A DNA stretch of 64,000 nucleotides from Effrenium voratum (taxonomy: Eukaryota > Sar > Dinophyceae > Suessiales > Symbiodiniaceae): NCBI GenBank assembly GCA_963377175.1, contig CAUJNA010003287.1:382019-446018 (forward strand), written 5' to 3'. Below, piece after piece: positions 53,625 through 62,049 of this stretch. The notes beneath the pieces were generated by a model. It was not told the origin of the DNA. It did not search any database and saw only the letters and a list, made by a program, of their open reading frames with translations. Made by a program: the position numbers and the translations under genes. Numbering within the stretch: the stretch's first letter is position 1; each line of letters begins with the position of its first letter.

Positions 53625-54295
53625 TCACGCAGAGCGCCTCTCCGCCGAAGCTCTGAGTTGCTGGGCTCCAGCTCGGCATCTTTCGGCGCGTTGCAAAAAC
53701 ACTTCCAGGCTCTTTTGAATGCTGGCTGGAGGACCTCGCTCCAGCACATCACGAGGCGGCGGCCGAAACAGCAAGAGGTCGTCAAGCTTCGTGACTCTGG
53801 AGAACATCACATACAGATGCAGCCACCAGTTGTCATCATCCATTTCGGGAAGCCGAGCGCAATCCACAATTGTGCCCTGGCGCAGCGTGATGCCTTGCGA
53901 AGCAGTGCTCGTGAGAAACTTGGCGTGCGTGATCTGGAAGCCGCAGCGGCGAACAGTGTACTTCTGCGTGCTAGAAAAAAGCACCTCCACTTCCACAGCC
54001 GGCAGGAACCATAAGCTCTTGGCCAGCTTCTCCGCCTTCTCGTCCGTCGACACATGTGAGCGACACAGCTCAAACACGTCCGGCCAATCCTGGTTGCCGG
54101 CGTAACCTTTCACGGACACCCACAAGCCAGACGGCAGGAACCGCGGAGAAAACAAGCTCCCTGGTGCCAGTCGCTTATATGTAGCGCGATCCTCCGCGTG
54201 GAACTCGAAGTCCAAGATCACCGCCTGCGTGTCTTGCACCATGCCAGCCTGGCCATCCAGCTTTGCCAGCAGCCGAATCTCCATGCCCACGTGAC
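53625..54295 (-). pseudogene. Pif1-like helicase, C-terminal part of the Helitron protein
   Basis: From about 54,293 the minus strand reads HVGMEIRLLAKLDGQAGMVQ and continues to a stop at 53,625. The diagnostic piece is ITLRQGTIVDCARLPEMDDD followed by LYVMFSRVTKLDDLLLFRPP, which is the conserved Pif1/RecD motif VI (Y.mfSRv..ldgL) that contacts ATP and DNA. The preceding helicase segment ends its sense in another frame at about 54,295 (LMAFFLVT), so a small insertion or deletion separates them. The last ~50 residues after FRPP are Ala/Arg/Glu-rich and probably the natural tail. Confidence 0.75.
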
Positions 54296-55278
54296 AAGGA
54301 AGAATGCCATGAGCATGCCCTGTCCGGTTAGGATTTGGCTGGCTGAGAAAACGAACGCCGCCTCCTTGTCCAGCTCAGAACATTCATCAGCGCACTGCAG
54401 CAACACCAGAGGCACCTCTGCTTGGCGAGCATCCAAGACCGCGCGGCGGGATAGCATGCGTGACAGAGAGGCCCAGTAGATAGACATGCAGTAGCCGCAG
54501 CGGAAGTTCTCCTCATTGAGTCGTGGATCGGCCCCACGCCAGCATCCTGCGCAAATCTTGCTTTCAGCTGGCGCCAAAGCTCGTCTGGAAATGCATTGCA
54601 AAAAATCGATCAGAGGATCGCCAGTCACGAAGCGCATAGTGCCTCTCAGTTCGAAGACGTCAGGGACTTCTCCGAAGACTTTATGAGCGTGCTGAATCTC
54701 CGGCATGACATTCGGATGCAGCAAGCTGCCATCGGAGTCCGTCCGCAACAGATCGTCCAACAGAGATATCTGCGCAGTCGGGCGGAGTTGAAAGAAATCT
54801 CCCAGGTGTAGGACAACAGGCAGTCGTCCGAAGGCGTGGCCGACTCTGGTGTACGTGTGTGGCTCCACGCTGTGACTGTGCCACCGCCCAAGCATCGACC
54901 GAAAATTTAACATGTTGTAGAGCAGCGCAGACACCATGCTGATCTCCTCGATGATCAAACAGCGGCACGCCTGCCAATGCTTCTGCAGACGCTTCTCCTG
55001 TGTGCCCGCCGCCATGCTCCCATTGGACAAGTTCTGCACGCGCATGCACGCAGCTGCGTGGAGCGTGCTGCCACCACTTTTCATGTCTCTTGCCCACCTT
55101 CCGGAGGCCAAATGAAAAGCATGACCGGAAAGATGATGTTCTGCACGATGTGGGTCTTGCCAGAGCCGCCTTGGCCAAGGAGCAGCAAGTGGTAGACACC
55201 CCGCTGCTCGGGCGGCAGGCGTTGCTCCTGCCAGTGTCCACCCATCATTCCCGCAGAAAAAACACGAACGCGCAGCAA
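54290..55278 (-). pseudogene. Pif1-like helicase core of the Helitron protein, interrupted by a stop and frame change
   Basis: The exon begins near 55,278. Walker A GQGGSGKT lies at 55,153-55,176 in a VYHLLLLGQGGSGKTHIV context. The frame meets TGA at 55,081-55,083 just after PPEGGQET. Sense resumes a few codons later in another frame at TLHAAACMRVQNLS and continues through Walker B (CLIIEEISMV, from 54,961) and LHLGDFFQLRPTAQ, the Pif1 GDFxQL motif. Compared with the family, the stretch between Walker A and TLHAA seems shortened, so both a nonsense change and a deletion are likely. The segment stays open to a frame change near 54,295. The role is ATP-driven unwinding during rolling-circle transposition. 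As it stands it cannot give a complete helicase. Confidence 0.8.
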
Positions 55279-55299
55279 CTACAAGAAGCTACACTACGG

Positions 55300-55345
55300 G
55301 TTGGGTGTTATTTATTTATTTATTTATTTATTTTTTATTTATGTT
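55300..55345. repeat. (TTTA)n in a helicase intron
   Basis: TTATTTATTTATTTATTTAT and following bases lie in the intron between the pre-helicase exon and the Walker A exon. Confidence 0.9.
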
Positions 55346-55359
55346 GAATTCACCCTTGC

Positions 55360-55658
55360 CTCATCGTACACCTTGTCCAGCACATCTGCAAAGCGAAGCA
55401 TGAACAGGTGCTGGTCTTCGTTCAAGCGACCAGGTGCCGGCAGCGAAGATATCACGTCTGTCACGAGCAACGATGGCTTGCTGTAAACTTGCTGCTCGCT
55501 GAAGCGGGCACAGTCCCGAGGCAAGCGAGGAAGCATGCTCAACAAAAGACGAGCCTGGGTTAGGTCTTCAGTTGCAGGCGGCTGCGCGGCCGCTTCCTGA
55601 TCACCAGGCCTCCGCCGCAAAGATCCCAAGAAGTTGGCGCGGCTTTCCTCGAGCTGCA
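55360..55658 (-). CDS. Exon of the Helitron protein just before the helicase core
   Basis: After the acceptor TAATGCTTTGCAG the minus strand reads LEESRANFLGSLRRRPGDQE and then LLVTDVISSLPAPGRLNEDQ followed by HLFMLRFADVLDKVYDEA. LNEDQ..F is the usual Pif1 Q-motif region preceding Walker A. The exon probably ends at a GC donor (GAG|GCAAGG) near 55,357. It is intact here. Confidence 0.65.
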
Positions 55659-55789
55659 AAGCATTAGACAAACACATTTGCGGCCAATCAGTAATACACA
55701 GCAACAAAGACCCAAAAAGAAACAGTCCCAACAAAATGAAAAGCAACGGCAGCAACCCGTAACTTTCAAATCGAAAACAAACAAAAACT

Positions 55790-57645
55790 TCCATCGCGCT
55801 GAGCAGCAAGGTCCAATGACTCGAGCTCGCGCATGAAACCAGCCAAAGGCTGAGGCTTTGAAGGCGCGGCGGCGGCCAAATCGAAGGCATCCATCTGCAT
55901 CCAGGTCTCCTGCAAGAACTCAGTCGTGTATTTGTTCTTCCTGCCCTGGAAGCCCAATTGCAGTAATTTGCGCTGCTCATCGCTCGAAGGACGAAAAGTT
56001 ATGGGCTGAAAGACTTCGCTGGGCTGCTTTGGCCGCTCCGGCTGCAAGTCCTCGTCGGCATCTTCATTCTCCGTCGCATCCAAGTCATTCTCGCCCGCCG
56101 TTGTGACAGACACAAACTGCTCCTGCAGATGGGCATCAGCGTCCCGCCGCTTCTTGGGCTTCGTCTGCCGAGCCCGCGCAAGGCCTTCCATGTTGGCGAT
56201 GCGCTCCATTGCAAGCATAGAAGAATACATGGCAGCGGTAGCACGTGGCTTGCCATCCCCGCGAGCGTGCAGAGCTGGACCAGTCGTCTCCTTGTCCAGA
56301 GTCGCAGCGACTGGCGAGCGTAGCTCAGCGCCGGGCAGGCAGCCGGCAGTATCAAGCTCGCGCATCTCGAAATCAGCAGACTCTGCAAGCTGCACTTTCT
56401 CGGCCATGGCGTTGTGCAGCTCCTCTGTCTCCCAGAGCGAAGGAAACTCTTGACGCACACTGAAGCGCGTTCGAGCTTCTGCGGCTTCGGTCTCGGCTGT
56501 AGCACGCCATTCCAAGAAAGATTCTGTGAAGGCAGTGGCAGCGGCCAAGCTGAGATCGTTGCTGCTGGGAGCGCGGGGGCTGCTGAAAGATGCAAATGCA
56601 CGCACCACTTGCTGTTCCGGACTGTCTTCTGCAGCATGCTCATCCGAAATAGCAAAAGGCCGACACTGAACTTGCTTGTGCATTGCATTCCGTTCGCTGT
56701 CGATGGTCAGAGGAGGCATTGTGAAGCCTTCAAACATCGGCACCCTAGGCTCCGTGCTGATGCGCTGCGCGTGAGAATTGTACAGCTTGTAGGCACTGCT
56801 GAAGTAAATGTCCATGTGACGTGGAACGGCTGCTCGCGCAGAGACATTTTGGCCAGGAGGTAGTTCCACGCGGTACACCCACATGCCATATGTAGACCAG
56901 CTCATCTCTGCCAGAATGGGATGATCACCGCGACACATGTAATCCTCCAAGCTGCTAGTGCTGACAGACAAGTACTTGGCACGCTGTGCAGTTGCACTGC
57001 CCAAAACAGGTTCGTCCTGTCCGTTCTCCTGCAAAGCCCTTGGAGCGGCCTGAATCTTCTACTGCGGCTTCCACGTGTCTGTTTGAAGCAGCTGTTGGAT
57101 TAAGGATAACTTGTGCTGTGGCAGCTTGCGCAAACGCTGAGCTGCCTGATGCTGTTCAAATGCAGAGTGAACATCGTGGCAAACTTGTCCTTCTGGGCCA
57201 ACGAAAAGCGTCAGCATCTCCCCAGTGCTTTCATCCTTGCGAGACACTTTGCGCCATCCACAAAGAAGCAAATCATCCAGGCCTTCCCTGCAGAAAATGA
57301 CGGGCTCAGATGAAGTAGCTTCTGCGGGAGCTCGTCGCAAGACACTGTCCCCATACTTGCGGCGCCAAGCTTCAAGGCAAAAGAAGACCGCTTTCTTGAC
57401 GTAGAGCTTCCATGTCCTGTGAGACGCATATGTCAAGTGCTGAAATAGCAAAGGAAAAATCACCTGACATCTTCGGTACGACGAGCTCAGCCGTGTCAGG
57501 GTCTTCATGGTCTCGCCGAACAGAGCGGCTCGCCGGCCAGGCGCGGGCTGTCCAGCGGCGCAGGCATCCGCCGTCTGAGTAACTTGAGCTTGCTCGCGTT
57601 CTTGTCGCTCTGCTTCTAAGCGCTGAATGCCTTCGGCCAAAGGGG
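55790..57645 (-). pseudogene. Helitron protein, region between Rep and helicase, with an in-frame stop
   Basis: Enters at about 57,645 with IQRLEAERQEREQAQ, a charged helix, then MKTLTRLSSSYRRCQVIFP and LTYASHRTWKLYVKKAVF. It reads to a TAG at 57,059-57,061 (TDTWKPQ*). The same frame continues without pause as LGSATAQRAKYLSVSTSSLE, DYMCRGDHPILAEMSWS and MFEGFTMPPLTIDSERNAMH, so the TAG is an internal stop rather than the gene end. The LEDYMCRGDHP and VP.FEGF.MPPL segments match the domain that lies between Rep and Pif1 in Helitron proteins. From about 56,600 the chain is low in conserved features and probably a linker. The last part (LLQLGFQGRKNKYTTEFLQE) leads to a donor near 55,790. Confidence 0.7.
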
Positions 57646-57769
57646 GTCTATATAACAACACAACCTGTTTTGAAGACCCGAACTAACCACGGAAAAAAGC
57701 CAAAGAACACACAAAAAACCCACTGACAGCGCTAACGAGGTATACATATATCCACTCAGTTGACGCAGT

Positions 57770-58013
57770 CCACCCCCGCCTTTGCTCAGCTCTTCGAGCA
57801 TGCCGGCGAGCGCGGGGCCAGCCTTGGTGGTATAGCTGTTGACATAGAAGCCGCTGTTCACTCCATCGCAAAAAGCTTCATTGGTTCCACAGCTGATAGC
57901 ATTGGGCAAATCATTTCAATCCTCATCGACAGAGTCGTTTTCGCCTGCATTCAAAGACTCTGACGATGCAGGCGAAGGCCTGGGGCTGGAGGCACCCACT
58001 TGACGGCTGGTGT
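57770..58013 (-). pseudogene. Helitron Rep exon with catalytic-type tyrosines, in-frame stop
   Basis: After the acceptor GGTTGCAG the frame reads AHTSRQVGASSP ... NAGENDSVDED, then TGA at 57,916-57,918, then NDLPNAISCGTNEAFCDGVN and SGFYVNSYTTKAGPALAG. The Y-V-N-S-Y-T-T-K sequence (Tyr codons at 57,844-57,846 and 57,832-57,834) gives the two tyrosines and the Lys expected of a Helitron Rep (YY-type HUH) active site. The stop lies about 70 bases upstream of the first tyrosine. The exon ends near 57,770 with LSKGGGGLRQL. It joins the LEAERQEREQ helix in the next exon, where similar proteins have a continuous coiled segment. Confidence 0.75.
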
Positions 58014-58059
58014 GCGCCTGCAACCAAGCGTGCCTGGATGGCGCAGCTAAAGCACGATG

Positions 58060-58358
58060 ATGAAGCGCTTCCAGGACACTGGAGCGACTGCGTCACATGA
58101 CGACGGGCGCTGCTCGCACTCCTTGCCATTCCACTCGTAGAGCGCCATGTAGCCCAACTGGTCACAGCTGCCGCCAATGTGAGGAAGCCGAACTCCAGCT
58201 GGCAGCCACAGACTTGGATCCAGCACCCGTCGCATGTCCTGCACATCCAGGTTCTGCCGCCCGGCAACTATGCCGCCGTAGTTGGTCTGCACCTCAAACG
58301 GAGTCAGCTGGATGGGGCGCAACCGACCTGACATGCCGAACTCTGCCTCTGCCTCGCT
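58060..58358 (-). CDS. Helitron Rep exon, middle region
   Basis: The acceptor TGTGTGCAG precedes a frame with AEFGMSGRLRPIQLTPFEVQ, GRQNLDVQDMRRVLDPSLWL and GSCDQLGYMALYEWNGKECE. In Helitron proteins a segment with N.DVQ.....D lies between the Cys-rich and the tyrosine motifs, which is what the order of exons gives here. The exon probably ends at CTCCA|GTGTCC near 58,060. No disruption seen. Confidence 0.6.
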
Positions 58359-58376
58359 GCACACATGCACAGATGG

Positions 58377-58562
58377 TCAAAGTGCCTTCCCCTTGCGTCG
58401 GCAGCGGCAGCCTTTGCACACGTAGACCACGTGGTAAAAACCATGCCGGCAGATCTTAAACGAAGGAGACCCGGCTTCAGAATACTTAAAGCAAGAGTCG
58501 CTGCACATGTGCTTCAGCAAGGAAGACGACAAATTGTGCAGGTCCTCAGCGGCCAAAGTCAT
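58377..58562 (-). CDS. Helitron Rep exon, Cys-rich segment
   Basis: After an AG at about 58,563 the minus strand reads TLAAEDLHNLSSSLLKHMCS, DSCFKYSEAGSPSFKICRHG and FYHVVYVCKGCRCRRKGKAL. The pattern H.C...C.KY......CR.GF is the conserved Cys segment that follows the HUH motif in Helitron Rep proteins. The following Cys/Arg-rich tail and the stop at 58,377 may be intron. A GC donor near CGAC|GCAAGG is possible. Confidence 0.65.
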   Translation of the reverse strand: MTLAAEDLHNLSSSLLKHMCSDSCFKYSEAGSPSFKICRHGFYHVVYVCKGCRCRRKGKAL

Positions 58563-58564
58563 CT

Positions 58565-58990
58565 GATGCTCTGATCACAGATAAAAAGCAATGCTCTGAT
58601 AACAACCAAAAGGCAACTTGTGCATACAAGACAAAAGACATATAGCACGAACCAGAAACATATAGCACGAATAACCAGCAAACAAACTGCTCAGCCTTCC
58701 CGTGCAGCGTTGCGCATTAGCCTCACGCCCGAAACCATTTACTCACAGCAGATACCAGAGCCTACTCCGACACCGCTGCCTTCCCTTCCTGGGTCGCGCA
58801 GCTCGCTTCGTTGCTGCCAAACAGTGTGCGTGTAAGCGTGCGTCGCACGAACGCACGCACGCGCTCTCTCAACGAGAACATACACAGCAATCGGGCAGAA
58901 CTACCGTGAGCTTTCCCGCGCAGGGTTGCGCAACAGCCTCGCAGCGAAAGCTATTCACAACAGATCCCGGCGCATTTCTTGATTCGCGCA
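58565..58990. other. Helitron intron with internal duplication
   Basis: A ~425-base intron between Rep exons. Two blocks (about 58,704-58,770 and 58,915-58,980) share TTCCCG(T/C)GCAG(C/G)GTTGCGCA then CAGCCTC and ACA(G/A)CAGAT(A/C)C. Another segment, CCTACTCCGACACCGCTGCC...TCCTGGGTCGCGCAGCTCGC (about 58,757-58,806), matches 48,308-48,355 beyond the RPA-like gene. Confidence 0.6.
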
Positions 58991-60200
58991 CCCGCCCACT
59001 TTCTGAGCCAAGTAGCTTGACAAAAAGCTTCTCGCCATGCTGCGGCATCTGCCTCTGGTCTGGCATCGGCAACAAGAGGACTGCGAAGGCGGTAAGCTGG
59101 AGTTTGGGCGACTGGTAGCACATTGATGGGAGTGCTGTAGATGGACCCCGCGGCCGAACGGGCAGGTTCAACTTCCAAACATGGCCGGCGCCACTGCTCT
59201 TCATTGGCCGAGTCGAGGACATCTTGTTGCTCCTGGGTGAGGTTCTCCATGTCGCGAAGCAGACAAAGCTTGCTCCCGCCATCGAATTTGCAAAGCTGCT
59301 GAGCGACACTGCTGACAGGCACTGGCTTGCCCAATGTGAGATCGCCAACCACGCGTGGCGCAGCTTGGACAGAGGACTGGCAGACAGCCTCGAAGCTTGC
59401 GACCGCCATGAACATGAAATCGCGGAGGCGGTTCTGCAGCGTGGCCTTCTGATGGCGGAGCAAGCAGGCCAGATCGCTCAAGACCTGCATGTGGCGGCAG
59501 ACAAGCCACACGAGGATGTGGGGATGAAGAGAACCTCTGCCCTGAGCTTCGATTTCTCCGCGAAATGCGGGAACTGGGCCCAACATGCCGGCGCCCGTAG
59601 AAGAAGCTGCTGCCCCATCGCTGCACCATTCCCTGGCGAAGGTGCGGGCAGAGCCGCGGCCGCACTGCAGTGTCTCGGGCCGCACGTTGAGGACGTGCTG
59701 GAAGAAAAGGCGCATCAGCAAGTCGAATTGAACTGTTTGCGCCACCGGGTCTTGCGCAATGCGGCGCAGCATTTCCCGGTATTTCGGCAGCACGCCTTGC
59801 ATGTCGGCCGTGACTTCGCCCAAGCTTAGTGCTTCGCCTTGGACCACGAGCAAGAGCGGGTGTTGCGTGTCGGCAACGTTGGGTGTCACGAAGATGAGAG
59901 GCGGGCCAAAAGTCTCCATGTATGCCACGCCCTCATGCCGACAAAGGCGGCGATGGCCATCACTGCCCACCACTGTGGCAGTGGCGCAGTGCATGGCCAG
60001 CAGAGCATCTTTCACGCTCTGCGGAGCAGTCGACTGCTTGACGAACTGCTCGATGCCGCCCGACCCAGGCATGTTGCGAGCAGCCATGGCCAAGTCCTCC
60101 GCGGTGAGCTTCTCGATGGACTTGGTGAAGGCCATGCCGCCGTTGCGCAGGAAGTTGTAGGAGGCTCTGTCAGGCGGGTCACTGTGGCGAACATATGCAA
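58990..60200 (-). pseudogene. Helitron Rep: helicase-like N-terminal domain and HUH motif
   Basis: In the frame that runs 60,273-58,951 the sense begins near SDPPDRASYNFLRNGG and continues through KSIEKLTAEDLAMAARNMPG, FGPPLIFVTPNVADTQHPLL (the Rep motif 1 region, normally F.T.sp) and QFDLLMRLFFQHVLNV. It reaches GEIEAQGRGSLHPHILVWL. H-P-H (59,518-59,526) is the metal-binding HUH motif of rolling-circle Rep proteins, in the GRG..H.H...W context typical of Helitrons. The tail leads to a donor near 58,990. At the start the sense must be entered from the DUF6570 frame, which requires an indel or tiny intron near 60,190. Otherwise the segment is intact over about 400 codons. Confidence 0.8.
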
Positions 60201-61775
60201 AGCCACCCAGTCTCCGCTGAAGCGGTTGTGCACTGGTGTCTTGTAGTCCACGCCCTGCTCCTCGCCTCGCCATGCTGGTTTACGCAAGACAGACACCGAA
60301 CTCGTGTCGGCCACTGCAGGGACGGCATACTCCAACTCTTCCCGAAGAAGCAAGCATGCAGCCCACTCGCTAGTGGAAAGGCTAGCCTCACGCTCGTACA
60401 AGTTGCCGGCATCTCCGTATCGCCACAAGCGAGGCTTAGCCATGGTCCAAATCTTCCAATCCCACAAGCTCAGTGGCTTCTTGCCCCGCGCCAGCAAGAG
60501 ATGCGGGCTAGCCGCTGAGTCGGCTTGCACATCGGCTTCCTGAGCCTCATCGCATGCGCGATGCAGCCACCGCGATTTGCCCATGACAGCATCTCGAAGC
60601 TCCATTTCCAGGCGGCTGCGCTGCTCAGGACCAGATAGCTGCTTGCAAGTCTCGTGGACTTCTCGACAAAGCTGCAAAATCTTGGCACGCCCTAAGTAGT
60701 CAACCAAAGTGCGTTGCTCGTCGACCACAGACTCCATCTCCAGAGCAACGGAGCGGGCGCCGGCTTGCTCCAACTGCTCCAGCTTCTGCAGCAAGCTGAC
60801 AATAGCAAGAGATGCTTCCTTGCCTTGCTCATTGAAATCTTGCACTTGCGGCTCCAGAGCTAGGACACACGTCTCCTCCATCTCCTGCTTCAGCTGTGTG
60901 TTTTGCAAGCTCTGCTGCGCTGCCTCAGTGGCGCTGGCTGGCCCAGATTGCACCACAATTCCCGGCCCGGAGTCACCCACAGGCACTGTCACAACGCAGT
61001 CCAAAACCACCGGCGGCACCGCGGACTCCTCCTGCTGAAGCCACTCAGACAGAAGCTGCCGGTTAATCTCGGCAACGCCGTCTTTGTACACAGGATTCGT
61101 GCGGCGCAACGCTTCCGCCTGCTGCAAAAACTGCTCCCTGCAAAGCTGTAACTGCACCACGCGCCGGACTGCGTTGCGCCCTTGCTCTTGAAGATCCTCA
61201 GCAGGAAGGTCCGTGCAGAAAGTGATTGCGAGGGCATCGCTGAGCTGCTGTGGCGGCAAAAACTGCAAAGCATGCTCCGCGTCGCCATTGTGGAAAACCA
61301 CGGCGGATCCCACCAGCCCAGACTGCTGAAACATATGGTCCCAGCGTTGGCCGGAAATCGGCTCCTGCTGCGCAGCGCCACCTGCGCGCAGCACCACTTT
61401 GGTGGCGACCGTCCTTGCAAGAGCCAAGCACATCTCATGAGTCATGTTGGCGTCCCACAGCAAAGGGTCAAGCCGCCCAAGCCACAAGTCATTGGCAAGC
61501 GCATACTTGCACATGCGTGGCCGCGAGGAACAAAACGCATCAGCGCAGTCAGTGCAAACAGCGGCCGGAGATTGACCAGAGATGATGCCAGGCCCAACCC
61601 TGCGCCTGTGCAGCAAAACAAGCCCCGTCGGAGAACCCATCTGCACGGCTGATGCTTCCAGCTCTTCGAGCGGTATCAGAGGCCACCGCTCATGATACCT
61701 TTCCACTGACAACATAGCCCAAACTGCAGAAGGCTTCTTCATGAAGCACTTTGGCCCGGCCAAATGTAAACCTCA
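60190..61775 (-). pseudogene. DUF6570-like domain and coiled-coil part of the Helitron protein
   Basis: The frame opens after an AG at about 61,776 and reads HLAGPKCFMKKPSAVW, then VCTDCADAFCSSRPRMCKYA and LANDLWLGRLDPLLWDANMT. The C..C....C......C.yaLANdlW.G..P..L pattern is that of DUF6570, which precedes the Helitron-like N domain in many Helitron proteins. Next come VGSAVVFHNGDAEHALQFLP and a Glu/Gln-rich helical segment (EEESCVLALEP-like, about 60,600-60,920) with coiled-coil character. Then follow WRYGDAGNLYEREASLSTSE and VHNRFSGDWVALH, after which the sense changes frame near 60,190. The HLAGPKC start probably completes a zinc-finger pattern begun by CAFCARSFWREDLQRF on the previous exon. 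That supports one continuous protein. Confidence 0.7.
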
Positions 61776-62049
61776 CTTGCCCCAAGGCACGGCGAAACAA
61801 AACGTTAAAAGGCTAACTGAAGGTAACTAAAAAATCAACCTTAAGCCCCCGGAAGGTAAAGCTAAACAAAACGTTGAAAAGGATAATAACTAAAGGTAAC
61901 GTTGAAGCCCCCTGAAGCGAAGCGAAAGAAACAACAAAAGAAGATGAGCGCCAACTACGTCAACTCTTGGAACCCTCACACAAGCGAAAAAACACAAAAA
62001 CAAAGAAGAAAAGAAAAAGAAGAAACAAGCAACTATTTCAGCTGCAGGT
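61776..62049. other. Helitron intron between zinc-finger and DUF6570 exons
   Basis: A/T-rich relative to the exons, with two similar GGTAAC(T/G)...AACGTT blocks (about 61,801-61,830 and 61,868-61,900). The long open frame through it encodes Phe/Leu runs and is not coding. Confidence 0.55.

Noticed and set aside
59224..61652. Plus-strand frames of 100-200 codons over the Rep region
   Set aside because: Shadows of the minus-strand Helitron gene.
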